Shown here piece by piece: positions 26,699 through 35,530 of a stretch of 64,000 nt of DNA. Under the pieces are notes generated by a model, which saw only the letters and a list, made by a program, of their open reading frames with translations, had not been told where the DNA came from and did no database searches. Source of the stretch: Endobacter medicaginis (lineage in GTDB: Bacteria; Pseudomonadota; Alphaproteobacteria; Acetobacterales; Acetobacteraceae); NCBI RefSeq assembly GCF_014192375.1, contig NZ_JACHXV010000001.1, forward strand, positions 186,001 to 250,000, in the 5' to 3' direction. How positions within the stretch are numbered: position 1 is the first letter of the stretch; each line of letters opens with the position of its first letter. Position numbers and translations under genes: made by a program.

Positions 26699-26727
26699 AA
26701 AAGGGCCGGCCCGTCACCGGGCCGGCC
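26696..26727 (-). terminator. Rho-independent terminator of the DUF3597-like gene, shared with cydC
   Basis: GGCCGGCCCG and CGGGCCGGCC (26704-26727) form a 10-bp GC stem with a 4-base loop. On the minus strand it is followed by TTTTT, so it terminates the gene that ends at 26761. On the plus strand it starts 5 bases past the cydC stop but lacks a T-run. Confidence 0.85.
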
Positions 26728-26760
26728 TTCGCACTCACCGCCCGGTCGGCGGCCTCAGGC

Positions 26761-27156
26761 TCAGGCGCCGGGCCACTTGCCGCCGTTCTCTGCCAGCTTG
26801 GCGACCACGGCCTTGTGCAGCGCGATGTTCTGTTCGGCGGTGCCGTCGGCGCCGGCATGCACGTTGAGCTCCTCGGCGAGCTTCTTGCGCGCATCAAGGC
26901 TGGAATCGAGGTCGAGCAGCTTGAGCAGGTCGACGATCGAGGTCTGCCAGTTCAGCCCGCCCCCCTTCTGCTCGGCGAGCTTGCCGAGGACCGCGCCGAC
27001 ATCGACCGTCTGCAGGCTCGGCGTACCACCCGCGGGGGCAGTGGCGGAGGCGGCTGGCGGTGACCCGGCGGCGGTCGGCTCGGCGGCGTGCGCGCCGGGG
27101 ATGATGCTGCTCGCGGCCTGAACGATCTTGTCGACGATCGAACCGAAAATGGACAC
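26761..27156 (-). CDS. DUF3597-like small protein
   Basis: 131 residues from the GTG at 27156 (GGGAG 8 bases upstream). The N-terminus MSIFGSIVDKIV, an Ala/Pro/Thr-rich linker (about 20-50), and a C-terminal helical domain (VDVGAVLGKLAEQKG, TSIVDLLKLLDLDSSLDARKKLA, ELNV) match the DUF3597 family, which has a small LysM-neighbour-like helical fold of unknown role. No signal peptide in the strict sense, so it is probably cytoplasmic. It ends at a clear terminator and stands alone. Confidence 0.75.
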   Translation of the reverse strand: MSIFGSIVDKIVQAASSIIPGAHAAEPTAAGSPPAASATAPAGGTPSLQTVDVGAVLGKLAEQKGGGLNWQTSIVDLLKLLDLDSSLDARKKLAEELNVHAGADGTAEQNIALHKAVVAKLAENGGKWPGA

Positions 27157-27308
27157 TGGGTTTCTCCCTGTTCCGTGTTGAGCTGACGTCCGTTCAAGCG
27201 TCTCTCCGGACGAGCAGTTGCATCCGGAGGGCGAAGTGTCCACGACGCCTCCGACGAGTCACGCCTCCGTGGGAGGGCGGCGCTGCGCGGGTCGCCGCGC
27301 CGGGGCGC

Positions 27309-28124
27309 TCAGTGTGGCGGGCGGTGGTCGTCGCGCGGCGGCGGTCCGCGATGTTCGCCGCCGCCGGGCGGTCCACGGAACTGCATCTGCGGTGCCGGTC
27401 CGGGCCGGCCGGCGAACCCGCCACCTTGCGGAGGGCCGCCGCCCGGGCGTCCGCCATTCCATCCGCCTTGCGGTGGCCCCGGCGGCCGGCCGGCGAAACC
27501 GCCGCCCTGCGGAGCACCGCCCGGGCGCCCGCCGTTCCAGCCGCCTTGCGGCGGTCCTCCCGGATGTCCCGCGTTCCAGCCGCTCGGCGGCGGTCCGCCG
27601 TATGGGCGTCCGCCGCCCCAGCCGCCACCCCAGCCGCCGCGATGCGGCGGCGGCAGGCCGCGGCCGCCGGGGAAGCGGTGGCCGAGCCGATCGCCGATAT
27701 AGCCCGGTGCGGGATACCAGTGATGGCTGGGTCCCCAGTAGCCCCAGCCGCCATAGGCACTGCTGAAGGCGAGGGCGACCAGCGCGCCGCCGGCGAGGAT
27801 CACCGGCGTGTCGTCGACATAGGTGACGCCGTCGGTGACCACCGTGGGTGTCTGGGGCGGGTAGGCGTAATAGCCGTCATAGGACGGGTCGGCCTCCTGC
27901 GCGTAGACGGGCTGGGCATACTGGGGGGCGAACTGGGGTTGGCCGTAGACCGGCTGGGCCTGTCCGTAGGCAGGCGCATAGGCCACCGGCTGCGCCGGAT
28001 AGGGCTCGGCCACGCAGCCGGCGAGCAGCAGCGCCGCCAGCGGCACCGCGGCCAGGCGTGGCCAGTTCCGTCCCGGGACGCGCCGGGCCTGCGACCGAGT
28101 TTCGAACGCCGCCTGTGTCGACAT
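27309..28124 (-). CDS. Gly/Pro-rich outer membrane lipoprotein
   Basis: 271 residues. A basic N-terminus and hydrophobic segment lead to the lipobox LLAGC with Cys37 as the lipidated residue. The next ~70 residues are Tyr/Pro/Gln-rich (YAPAYGQAQPVYGQPQF type), then a hydrophobic glycine stretch around GGALVALAFSSAYGGWGYWG, and finally about 110 residues of imperfect GGPPQGGWNGGRPGG and APQGGGFAGRPPG repeats. AGGAGG upstream of the ATG at 28124 is strong. Such proteins decorate the cell envelope; I assign no function. The repeats are direct DNA repeats and may vary in number between strains. Confidence 0.75.
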   Translation of the reverse strand: MSTQAAFETRSQARRVPGRNWPRLAAVPLAALLLAGCVAEPYPAQPVAYAPAYGQAQPVYGQPQFAPQYAQPVYAQEADPSYDGYYAYPPQTPTVVTDGVTYVDDTPVILAGGALVALAFSSAYGGWGYWGPSHHWYPAPGYIGDRLGHRFPGGRGLPPPHRGGWGGGWGGGRPYGGPPPSGWNAGHPGGPPQGGWNGGRPGGAPQGGGFAGRPPGPPQGGWNGGRPGGGPPQGGGFAGRPGPAPQMQFRGPPGGGEHRGPPPRDDHRPPH

Positions 28125-28221
28125 CTCCGTCCTCCTGACCGACGCGGTCCAACGTGCCGTGAACCTTGCAGCCCGCCATGTCCGAAACACGGCGAAGCTG
28201 TGATCAGAACGTGCCGCGGTT

Positions 28222-28689
28222 TCAGCCGCGGCCACGATAGCCGGGAACGTCCTGGGGCGGGATCCAGACATCCGCCGGCGGTGCGCCGGTCTGCCAGAAC
28301 ACGTCGATCGGGATGCCGCCGCGCGGATACCAGTACGCCCCGATCCTGAGCCACACCGGATCGAGCTTCTCGACCAGATTGGCCGCGATCTCCACCGAAC
28401 ACGCCTCGTGGAAGGCGCCATGGTTGCGATAGCTGCCCAGGTACAGCTTCAGCGACTTGCTCTCGACGATCCAGTCGCGCGGCACATAGTCGATCACCAG
28501 ATGCGCGAAGTCCGGCTGCGCGGTGATCGGGCACAGCGAGGTGAATTCCGGCGCCGTGAACCGCACCAGATAGCGTCGCCCCCTGTGCGGCGCCGCAACC
28601 CGCTCCAGCGTGTCGATCGAGGGTTCCGACGGCAGCACCGACGGCCGGCCGAGCTGGGTCAGCGAGGACAGGTCGGTCTCGTCGTTCAT
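28222..28689 (-). CDS. queF: NADPH-dependent preQ0 reductase (7-cyano-7-deazaguanine reductase)
   Basis: 155 residues, the short (type I) form. QueF reduces the nitrile of preQ0 to preQ1, the queuosine precursor inserted into tRNA. The catalytic Cys53 ([12 protein letters not shown]), the acid Asp60 and the QueF motif [20 protein letters not shown] are all present. Its ATG overlaps the queD stop as ATGA. Last of the four genes queE-queC-queD-queF. Confidence 0.96.
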   Translation of the reverse strand: MNDETDLSSLTQLGRPSVLPSEPSIDTLERVAAPHRGRRYLVRFTAPEFTSLCPITAQPDFAHLVIDYVPRDWIVESKSLKLYLGSYRNHGAFHEACSVEIAANLVEKLDPVWLRIGAYWYPRGGIPIDVFWQTGAPPADVWIPPQDVPGYRGRG

Positions 28690-29237
28690 GCTGCGCACTC
28701 CGTGTCCCTCAGCGCGAGATCGTTCACGCTCATGTCCGCACGCCGCCACCAGCCGACCACGCCCGCCGGCAGCATCTCCAGCGGATCGCCCGCGAAGCGC
28801 ACCGTGTTGGTCGGCGTCTCCTCGATCTCGATCGCCGCCACCGCCAGCCGGCCGCCATCCCCGGCCAGGAAGGCCCCCAGCTTCGCTGACAGGCAAAGTG
28901 CCAGCAGTTCCGTGGTCGGATCACCGGGCGTGACCACGATCCGCGCCGCCCTGTGCGGCTCGTGCGCCGAAAACCAGCCCAGCAGCGGATCGCACGACGA
29001 GAGCTGAAGCCCGTGATCGAGCCTTGTGTCGACGAAACGGTGCCAGCGCGCCTTGGCGCGGGCGAACGGCTCCACCATGTTCGCCGCCCCGTCCAGCCGC
29101 GCCGGCGCGGTGGGCCGCAGCCACACCCGCACCGTCTCGTTGTGCCCGTGCGGCAGCGCGCACGCCTCCGCCGCCCCCGAGATCAGCCGGTGCCCCATGC
29201 AGAACCGGCGCGAGAACACCAGGTCGAAGCCGCTCAT
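28686..29237 (-). CDS. queD: 6-carboxy-5,6,7,8-tetrahydropterin synthase (QueD)
   Basis: 183 residues, longer than the usual 120-140 because of a central insertion. QueD converts dihydroneopterin triphosphate to 6-carboxytetrahydropterin. Zinc ligands are His16 (CMGHRL), His30 and His32 (LPHGHNE); the Cys13 in RRFCMGH is in the catalytic region. ATGA overlaps join it to queC upstream and queF downstream. A tandem Trp (GWWRRAD) tail is unusual but harmless. Confidence 0.9.
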   Translation of the reverse strand: MSGFDLVFSRRFCMGHRLISGAAEACALPHGHNETVRVWLRPTAPARLDGAANMVEPFARAKARWHRFVDTRLDHGLQLSSCDPLLGWFSAHEPHRAARIVVTPGDPTTELLALCLSAKLGAFLAGDGGRLAVAAIEIEETPTNTVRFAGDPLEMLPAGVVGWWRRADMSVNDLALRDTECAA

Positions 29238-29965
29238 GCCGTCACCGCCCCGCCCACCCAGCGCCGCCATCCCGCCGAGCGCAGGTCGCAGGCCGGGCAG
29301 CTCCCGCACCCGTAACCCCAGTCGTGGCGGTGCGTGCGGTCGCCGAGATAGCAGCTGTGGCTGCCATCGCGGATCAGCTCGACCAGCCTCGGCCCGCCCA
29401 GCGCCTCGGCCAGCGCCCAGGTCTGCGCCTTGTCGCGCCACATCAGCGGCGTGTGCAGCACGAAGCGGCGGTCCATGCCGAGATTGAGCGCCACCTGCAG
29501 CGCCTTGAGCGTGTCGTCGCGGCAATCCGGATAGCCGGAGTAATCCGTCTCGCACATCCCGCCGACCAGGTGCCGGATTCCCCGCCGGTAGGCCAGCGTG
29601 GCCGCAAACGTCATGAACAGCAGGTTGCGCCCGGGCACGAAGGTGTTGGGTAGTCCGCCTTCGGCGAACGCGATCTCCGCCTCGCGCGTCAGCGCGGTGT
29701 CCGACACCTCGCCGAGCACGGCGAGATCGAGCGTATGATCCGCCCCCAGCCGCGTCGCCCAGCCTGCATCCAACCGCGCCATCCCATCGCGCAAGCCCGC
29801 CCGGCACGCCAGCTCCACCGCATGGCGCTGCCCGTAATCGAAGCCGAGCGTCTCCACTCGGGCAAACCGCGCCAGCGCCCAGGCCAGGCAGGTCGCGGAA
29901 TCCTGTCCGCCCGAGAACAGTACCAGCGCCGCCTCGTCAGGGCGCGCGTCCGTCACGCCGCTCAT
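29234..29965 (-). CDS. queC: 7-cyano-7-deazaguanine synthase
   Basis: 243 residues starting [11 protein letters not shown]. QueC uses ATP and ammonia to turn carboxydeazaguanine into preQ0. The PP-loop SGGQDS (18-23) binds ATP; the C-terminal [10 protein letters not shown] plus an upstream Cys give the four zinc cysteines. [11 protein letters not shown] and [11 protein letters not shown] are family motifs. The start at 29965 overlaps the queE stop by 4 bases; an open frame continues to 30025 but overlaps queE. Confidence 0.97.
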   Translation of the reverse strand: MSGVTDARPDEAALVLFSGGQDSATCLAWALARFARVETLGFDYGQRHAVELACRAGLRDGMARLDAGWATRLGADHTLDLAVLGEVSDTALTREAEIAFAEGGLPNTFVPGRNLLFMTFAATLAYRRGIRHLVGGMCETDYSGYPDCRDDTLKALQVALNLGMDRRFVLHTPLMWRDKAQTWALAEALGGPRLVELIRDGSHSCYLGDRTHRHDWGYGCGSCPACDLRSAGWRRWVGGAVTA

Positions 29966-30627
29966 GGGATGCCCAGCATCTTGTGCGTCTGCACCGACAG
30001 CCGCCATTTCGGATGCGCCAGGCAATAGGCGATCGCCGCCTCGGTATTGGCTACCCGGTCCGGCCCGTCCATCGGCTGGAGGAAATACTGCCCGAACGCG
30101 CTGTCCTCACACGCCTCGGGCATCAGCTCCGGCTGCGGATAGACGAGCTTGAGCTCCGCCCCGCCCCGCTGCCGCCACTCGGCCCCCGCCTTCGGGCTGA
30201 CGCAGATCCAGTCGATCCCCGCCGGTGCCTCGATCGTGCCGTTGGTCTCCACCGCCACCTCGAAGCCGCGCGCCCGTACTGCTCCGATCAGCGCCGCATC
30301 GAGCTGCAACAGTGGCTCGCCCCCGGTGAACACCACATATCGCCGCGCCGGGCCCTCCCCGGGCCACATCCGCTCGATCGCCTCGGCCAGCGCCTCCGCC
30401 GACCCGAACCGGCCGCCGCCCGAGCCATCCGTGCCCACGAACTCCGTGTCACAGAACCGGCACACCGCCGCGGCCCGGTCAGCCTCCCGCCCCGTCCACA
30501 GATTGCAGCCCGCGAACCGGCAGAACACCGACACGCGCCCCGCCTGCCCGCCCTCGCCTTGCAAGGTGGCAAACATCTCCCTGATGGCATAGCTCCGCCT
30601 GCCGGAGGCCGCTGGTTCCTCGTGCAT
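29962..30627 (-). CDS. queE: 7-carboxy-7-deazaguanine synthase (radical SAM)
   Basis: 221 residues. Radical-SAM enzyme that rearranges carboxytetrahydropterin to carboxydeazaguanine. The cluster ligands are Cys41, Cys56 and Cys59, giving the C-x14-C-x2-C spacing typical of one QueE clade instead of C-x3-C-x2-[10 protein letters not shown] and ETNGTIEAP are conserved. GGGAG before the ATG at 30627 supports the start over the one at 30645. First gene of the preQ0/preQ1 operon; the GTP cyclohydrolase needed upstream is not in the window, and I saw no preQ1 riboswitch in the leader. Confidence 0.95.
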   Translation of the reverse strand: MHEEPAASGRRSYAIREMFATLQGEGGQAGRVSVFCRFAGCNLWTGREADRAAAVCRFCDTEFVGTDGSGGGRFGSAEALAEAIERMWPGEGPARRYVVFTGGEPLLQLDAALIGAVRARGFEVAVETNGTIEAPAGIDWICVSPKAGAEWRQRGGAELKLVYPQPELMPEACEDSAFGQYFLQPMDGPDRVANTEAAIAYCLAHPKWRLSVQTHKMLGIP

Positions 30628-30697
30628 GCGGCTCCCTCGCGCCACACGGCCGTCGCGTCAAGCGAAATCGCCGGGGGCGTTGCCCTCCGCACCCCCA

Positions 30698-30835
30698 GCA
30701 GGGGGCTCGGCCCCCTGCACCCTCGATCTGATCACGACAGGAGGGTGGCCCATCTGGGCTACCCTCCTGTCGCGATGAAGTCCTGGAGGTGCAGGAGGCG
30801 AGCCTCCTGCCGGGGTGCAGGGGCAGAGCCCCTGC
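30698..30835. repeat. Hairpin array 2, including one 46-base palindrome
   Basis: Four inverted repeats between bioB and queE: 30698-30718 (arms GCAGGGGGC, loop TCG), 30731-30776 (20 of 21 positions paired including one G-U, loop ATCT), 30791-30810 (arms GCAGGAGGC) and 30817-30835 (arms GCAGGGGC, loop AGA). Two of the arms are identical to arms in array 1. The long hairpin may terminate bioB transcription. Confidence 0.85.
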
Positions 30836-30844
30836 GACCACGCT

Positions 30845-31837
30845 TCACGCCACGGCGGTATGCATGCCGAGGCGGGTCAATAGTTGGCGGTCGCGGGAGG
30901 CTTCGGGGTTGGGGGTGGTGAGCAGCTTCTCGCCGTAGAAGATCGAGCTCGCACCCGCGAGGAAGCACAGGGTCTGGGCTTCGTCGGTCATGTGCTCGCG
31001 GCCGGCGGCGAGACGCACGGTGCTGCGGGGCATGGTGATGCGAGCGGCGGCGATGGTGCGGACGAAGTCGATCGGATCGACGGGGGCGGCGTGGTCGAGG
31101 CGGGTGCCGCGGACGCGGACCAGCATGTTGACCGGCACGGATTCGGGATGGCGGGGCAGGGAGGCGAGGGTGGCGATCAGGCTGGCGCGGTCCTCGGTGC
31201 TCTCGTCGAGGCCGAGGATGCCGCCGCAGCAGACATGGATGCCGGCGTCGCGGACATGGGCCAGCGTGTCGAGCCGGTCCTGGTAGGTGCGGGTGGTGAT
31301 GACCTGCGCGTAGTGCTCGGGCGAGGTGTCGAGATTGTGGTTGTAGTAGTCGAGGCCGGAAGCGGCGAGGCGGCCAGCCTGGTTTTCGGTGAGCATGCCC
31401 AGGGTGACGCAGCTTTCGAGGCCGAGCGCCTTGACGCCTTCGACCATGGCGCAGACGGCATCGATGTCGCGGTCCTTGGGCGCGCGCCAGGCGGCACCCA
31501 TGCAGAAGCGGGTTGCTCCTGCGTCGCGGGCGGCGCGGGCTTCGGCGAGCACGGCGTCGACGTCCATCAGCTTGGAGGCCTTCAGCCCGGATTCGTGGCT
31601 GGTCGATTGCGAGCAATAGCCGCAATCCTCGGGGCAGCCGCCGGTCTTGATCGACAGCAGGGTGGCGATCTGGATCTCGGCGGGATCGAAATGCTGGCGG
31701 TGGACCGACTGGGCGCGGAACATCAACTCGGGGAACGGCAGCGCCATCAGCGCGGCGACCTCGTCGCGGGTCCAGTCATGGCGTGGCGGCGCGGCCGGCT
31801 CGAAGGTCCTGGGTTGGATCGGCAGGGCGTCAGGCAT
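30845..31837 (-). CDS. bioB: Biotin synthase
   Basis: 330 residues. Radical-SAM enzyme that inserts sulfur into dethiobiotin. The [4Fe-4S] motif CPEDCGYC places Cys68, Cys72 and Cys75; the [2Fe-2S] ligands are in [18 protein letters not shown] and [20 protein letters not shown] is family-typical. GGAG 8 bases before the ATG at 31837 fixes the start; the longer frame to 31882 has no ribosome site. No other bio genes are adjacent. It ends at hairpin array 2. Confidence 0.97.
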   Translation of the reverse strand: MPDALPIQPRTFEPAAPPRHDWTRDEVAALMALPFPELMFRAQSVHRQHFDPAEIQIATLLSIKTGGCPEDCGYCSQSTSHESGLKASKLMDVDAVLAEARAARDAGATRFCMGAAWRAPKDRDIDAVCAMVEGVKALGLESCVTLGMLTENQAGRLAASGLDYYNHNLDTSPEHYAQVITTRTYQDRLDTLAHVRDAGIHVCCGGILGLDESTEDRASLIATLASLPRHPESVPVNMLVRVRGTRLDHAAPVDPIDFVRTIAAARITMPRSTVRLAAGREHMTDEAQTLCFLAGASSIFYGEKLLTTPNPEASRDRQLLTRLGMHTAVA

Positions 31838-31897
31838 GATCGGTCTCCTCGACGGTTCCTGTCGCACGCGGCCCGGGGTCAAGCCAAGAGGCGGGTG

Positions 31898-32902
31898 TCA
31901 GCCGGGCAGGGCCGCGCGGGCCATGGCGATCGCGCCTTCGCGCGAGCGCGCGGCGCCGACGAAGCGGCGCAGATGCACGAAGACCGCGTCGGGCACCCCC
32001 GAACGTTCGGCCAGTGCGGCACCCTGCAGACCGGCCCAGGCCTCGGGCAGCGGCTGGCGCTGGTCGAAACCCCCGGGCACGGTGGTCATGCAGTCGATCA
32101 TCCAGTTGCCGTTGTTGGCCGGTGCGATGCCGAACAGGACCGGAAGATGATGGTCGAAGGCGGTGCGTTTCCACGGCAGGCCGCGTTCAAAGACCAGGAT
32201 GCGCGGATCGGCGGCGGTCTGGTTGGCCGTGAGCACGATCGCCTCTCCGGCGAGACGGGCGCGAACATGCTCGATGCGCTGTCGCAGCACGGTGGCGGCG
32301 AAATCGGCCGCCTTGCGGAATTCCGCGTCGCCGGCCTGCGGTGAATTGGCGTCGGAGGCGTCCCAGGGCAGGTTGAAATCGGCGATCAGCGACGGCAGGC
32401 CGAACTCGCCGGGGACGGAGGCGACGCCGTTGTCGGATTCGTCGATGCGTCGGATCAGCCCGGCATCGAGTTCCGCGAACAGCCGCTCCGGGGAGACGCC
32501 ATCCACGGGGGGCATGTCGTGCAACGAGGCGCGCAACGCATCGAGCCCGTAACGTCGCCAGATCAGCCCGGCGGAAGAGAACGGGGTGCCGTCGTCGCGC
32601 AAGGGGGCGCCGCGCTGATGGTGGTCGTAGCGGGAGCGTTCGGGATCGAATTCGAGGCCGACATCCCACACGATGTCGCCTGCGGCGATGCGCGCGCTAT
32701 CGCGGGTGCGGATCAGCGTGTGATCGGAGCCCGGCGTCCCCAGGCCGAGGGCGAGGCGCAGGATGGCGTAACCGAACACCTCATCGCAGTGGAACCGGCC
32801 GCTATGGGTGACGAGGACGGGCCGCGTCGGATCCGAGGCGGCCGGAACGGGTGGCTGTTCAGGCTGGTCGGGCAAATCGGGGACGGTCATGGCGGGCGGC
32901 AT
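31898..32902 (-). CDS. MYG1 / UPF0160 family metal-dependent protein
   Basis: 334 residues. The N-terminal THSGRFHCDEVFGYAILRL, DVGLEFDPERSRYDHHQRG with its DHH metal motif, and later FNLPWDA are characteristic of MYG1, a DHH-superfamily relative. Eukaryotic MYG1 has been described as a 3'-5' RNA exonuclease; the bacterial role is unknown. Starts at 32902 and 32890 are both possible, neither with a good ribosome site; I use the longer. Separated from bioB by 60 bases on the same strand. Confidence 0.85.
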   Translation of the reverse strand: MPPAMTVPDLPDQPEQPPVPAASDPTRPVLVTHSGRFHCDEVFGYAILRLALGLGTPGSDHTLIRTRDSARIAAGDIVWDVGLEFDPERSRYDHHQRGAPLRDDGTPFSSAGLIWRRYGLDALRASLHDMPPVDGVSPERLFAELDAGLIRRIDESDNGVASVPGEFGLPSLIADFNLPWDASDANSPQAGDAEFRKAADFAATVLRQRIEHVRARLAGEAIVLTANQTAADPRILVFERGLPWKRTAFDHHLPVLFGIAPANNGNWMIDCMTTVPGGFDQRQPLPEAWAGLQGAALAERSGVPDAVFVHLRRFVGAARSREGAIAMARAALPG

Positions 32903-32955
32903 AGTGTGACAGAGTCCATCCGCCCGCAATGGCGCCATTCATTTCGATGAAAGAA

Positions 32956-33456
32956 TCACTTCGGCTTGCGGACTGCGGTGACCTCGATCTCGACCAGCCA
33001 ACCGGGATTGGCGAGGGTGGCGACGCCGAAGGCGGAGCGGGTCGGCAGGTTCGGCTGCGCTGCGGTGCCGAACTTCTCGGTGTAGGCCTTCATCATGCCG
33101 GCGAAGTCGAGCTTGCCGGTGGCCGGGTCGGGCTTGAGGTAGACATGCATCTGCACGACGTCGCCGAAGGTCAGGCCGAGGCTGGTGAGTTCCTTCTCGA
33201 TCTGGGCGAGGGCGGAGCGGGTCTGGGTCTCGGTGTTGCCGTAGGCGGCGAGCGTCATCGGCGTCGCCTTGGGGTCGGCGACGGCCGCACCCATGCCCGA
33301 GAGATAGACGGTGCTGTAGCCCGGCGGCACCTCGATCGCGGCGGCGATCGGGAAATGGCCTTCCGGCAGGGCGTGACGGACGAGGCCTTCGGCGTGAGCC
33401 GAGGTCATGCCCAACGCAGCCATGGTGGCGGCGAGAGCGGCGACAATCTTGCGCAT
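32956..33456 (-). CDS. Exported RidA-family protein (imine/enamine deaminase type)
   Basis: 166 residues with a Sec signal peptide (AALAATMAALGMTSAHA), which is unusual because most RidA proteins are cytoplasmic. RidA hydrolyses reactive imines to ketones and ammonia. The catalytic arginine is kept in LPTRSAFGV, and the following LVEIEVTAV carries the conserved Glu of the family (E. coli pattern: ARSCVEVARLP then KIEIEAIA). AAGGA about 10 bases before the ATG supports the start. Last gene of the amine oxidase - cytochrome c - RidA run, 26 bases after the cytochrome gene; I infer that it removes the imine made by the oxidase in the periplasm. Confidence 0.85.
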   Translation of the reverse strand: MRKIVAALAATMAALGMTSAHAEGLVRHALPEGHFPIAAAIEVPPGYSTVYLSGMGAAVADPKATPMTLAAYGNTETQTRSALAQIEKELTSLGLTFGDVVQMHVYLKPDPATGKLDFAGMMKAYTEKFGTAAQPNLPTRSAFGVATLANPGWLVEIEVTAVRKPK

Positions 33457-33482
33457 GGCTGGGATCTTCCTTGGTTGGCCGT

Positions 33483-33941
33483 TCAGGGCATCTCGACGAC
33501 CGGTGCGTCGGCGCGCAGCGGCTTGACGTCGTCGGGGGTCAGCTTGTCGGTGAAGTTGTTGCCGAAATGGCTGCGGATGTAGTTCACCACGTCGGCGACC
33601 TGGGTGTCGGAGAGGTAGCCGTTGAAGAACGGCATGCCGCCGTAGCCGTGGACGATCACCTGCGCGGGATAGCCGGCGGAGGCGAGCTTGGGATTGCCGG
33701 CGAGCGCGGGGATGGTGGCAGTGCCCACCGCACCCTTGCCGTCGGGCATGTGGCAGCCCTGGCAGACATGCTGATAGACCTGTGCGCCGTCCTTCATCAC
33801 CGGCACCGCGCCGGTGACGTTGGCTGCCGCATCCGCCCAGGCGGGACATGGTGACAGCGCGAGGGCCAGCAGGCCGGCTGCGGCGAGGGCGGAGGCGGCG
33901 AGCATCGAGGCGGTGGCTTTCATGGTCCGGCTCCCCATCAT
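33483..33941 (-). CDS. Exported c-type cytochrome
   Basis: 152 residues. A long hydrophobic N-terminus (about residues 9-37, AWADA cleavage) directs export; CQGCH (60-64) binds heme c, and GGMPFF supplies the probable methionine ligand. GVSLG-like spacing and VVNYIRSHFG near the C-terminus are typical of class I cytochromes that accept electrons from dehydrogenases. The ATG at 33941 overlaps the stop of the amine oxidase gene, with AGGGGGCAGG upstream, so the two are translationally coupled. I infer that it takes electrons from the flavoprotein, as described for CycN and nicotine oxidoreductase NicA2. Confidence 0.88.
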   Translation of the reverse strand: MMGSRTMKATASMLAASALAAAGLLALALSPCPAWADAAANVTGAVPVMKDGAQVYQHVCQGCHMPDGKGAVGTATIPALAGNPKLASAGYPAQVIVHGYGGMPFFNGYLSDTQVADVVNYIRSHFGNNFTDKLTPDDVKPLRADAPVVEMP

Positions 33942-35530
33942 CCTGCCCCCTGGGCGCGCTTGTGCAGTTGCTCGACGGCCGAGATCGACGACAGCAGCGC
34001 GCCTTCCTGCCAGCAGCCGACATAGGAGGCGTGCTCGCCGGCCAGCACGATACGGCGGTCCATGGTGGTGAGCGTCTTGTAGTGGTCGCGCCGCGCCTGC
34101 TCGCTCCAGGTGCCGCAGCAGCCCTCGATCCATGGCACCCGGCTCCATGCCCAGCCGACGCCGTTGGAGAATTCCTTGAGATATTGCGGGTGGAGTGCTG
34201 CGCCCTGCTGGAGTCCGTGCTTCACGCGCTCTTCGGGCGTCATGCCGGCGAAATCATAGGCGGCGGGGCCGAACATGTAGCCGCCCAGCAGCACCGCCGG
34301 GCCCTTCGAGAAATAGCCGTGGCTCGGGTAGGAGATCTGCGAGATGCCCTGGTCGGTGAACGAGATGCCGCCGTAGATGGCCTCGTCCTCTTCCCAGAAA
34401 CGGCGCTTGAACTCGAGGCCGAGCTTCACCGAGGAAGCATAGGGCACCGCGGCGATGGCGGCGAGCATCGCATCGGAAACCTCGACCTCCATCTGGGTGA
34501 GGATCGACAGCGGAATGGTGCAGACGCAGAAATCGGCCTTGGTGGTGCGCGTAGCGCCGCCATGCGCCATGTCGGTCCAGCTCACGGTGACGCCGTGATC
34601 GTCCTGGGCGATCTTGCTCACCTTGGCCTGATGGGTGACGAGGTCGCCGACCTGCCTGGCGAAGCCGCGGCCGATCATGTCCATGCCGCCGACCGGCTGG
34701 AACATCGTCGGCTGCATCTCGTAGTTCATGTGGAACGCCATCCACGCCCAAAGGCCGGACTTCATCACGTCGTCGCGGCTGAACGGGGTGGAGGGGGTGG
34801 GCGCGCCGTCGGGGCCGCCGCCGGGCTCGTGATCGAAACCGCGGCGGTTCGAGGCGTGCAGCCCCTTCACATAGCGGTAATCGCGGTCGAGCGCGCCCCA
34901 GTCGCGCATCGCCTCGAGCAGGATCTCGCGCTCCTCCTTGCCGGCGGGATCGTCGAGCTTGCCCTGATTGATGGCCTTGGACAGCAGCTCGGCGGTGTAG
35001 CCGGTGAAGTCGCTCATGTAGTCGCGATAGCGCTGCGGCTTGCCGCCGAAGGTGGTGGAGCTGTGCAGCCAGGTGTTCATGTTGAACTGCTGGAACGGCT
35101 CCAGGGCGACGCCGAACTCGCGACAGTAATGCAGGATGGCGTGATGGTGGTAGGGCAGCCGCCACGGGCCCGGATTGACGTAGTTGCCGGCGGCGAACTT
35201 CACGTCGATCACGCCGCCGCCGAGCTCGGTGTAGCGGTCGCCGCCGCGCAGGGTGAAGTTCCGCCCGCCGGAGCGGTTCTGGTATTCGAGGATCTGGACC
35301 TTGTAGCCGGCCTTACGCAGCTCGTAGGCCGCGAGCATGCCGGCGAGGCCGGCGCCGAGGATCACCACGCTCTGCCCCTTGCCGCCCGACAGGTTCGGCG
35401 GCGAGGTGAAATCGCTGCCGGCGGCGTGTCCGAGGCGGGTCATCGCCTGGTACATGGCGGCCGTGCCGGCCACCATGCCGATACGCGACAGCAATTGCCG
35501 TCTGGTGGAGCGGGAGGGGGCCTCGGTCAC
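33938..35530 (-). CDS. Flavin-containing amine oxidase/dehydrogenase with Tat-like signal
   Basis: 530 residues from the GTG at 35530, chosen because AGGAG lies 6 bases upstream; the ATG at 35536 sits directly on that AGGAG and is a poor start. The N-terminus TRRQLLSRIGMVAGTAAMYQAM looks like a twin-arginine signal. FAD binding is shown by VVILGAGLAGMLAAYELRKAG and RSGGRNFTL; the C-terminal FAD stretch is VLAGEHASYVGCWQEGAL. The family oxidises primary or secondary amines and L-amino acids. Being followed by a cytochrome c gene suggests that it is a dehydrogenase that does not rely on O2. Substrate unknown. Confidence 0.9.
   Translation of the reverse strand: MTEAPSRSTRRQLLSRIGMVAGTAAMYQAMTRLGHAAGSDFTSPPNLSGGKGQSVVILGAGLAGMLAAYELRKAGYKVQILEYQNRSGGRNFTLRGGDRYTELGGGVIDVKFAAGNYVNPGPWRLPYHHHAILHYCREFGVALEPFQQFNMNTWLHSSTTFGGKPQRYRDYMSDFTGYTAELLSKAINQGKLDDPAGKEEREILLEAMRDWGALDRDYRYVKGLHASNRRGFDHEPGGGPDGAPTPSTPFSRDDVMKSGLWAWMAFHMNYEMQPTMFQPVGGMDMIGRGFARQVGDLVTHQAKVSKIAQDDHGVTVSWTDMAHGGATRTTKADFCVCTIPLSILTQMEVEVSDAMLAAIAAVPYASSVKLGLEFKRRFWEEDEAIYGGISFTDQGISQISYPSHGYFSKGPAVLLGGYMFGPAAYDFAGMTPEERVKHGLQQGAALHPQYLKEFSNGVGWAWSRVPWIEGCCGTWSEQARRDHYKTLTTMDRRIVLAGEHASYVGCWQEGALLSSISAVEQLHKRAQGAG

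Noticed and set aside
27400-27600. Short tandem repeats taken as a CRISPR or minisatellite
   Set aside because: The repeats are in frame within the Gly/Pro-rich lipoprotein gene and code for the repeat units; no spacers.
30628-30697. preQ1 riboswitch upstream of queE
   Set aside because: I looked for the short C-rich aptamer pattern but found only GC hairpin sequence without the conserved loop.
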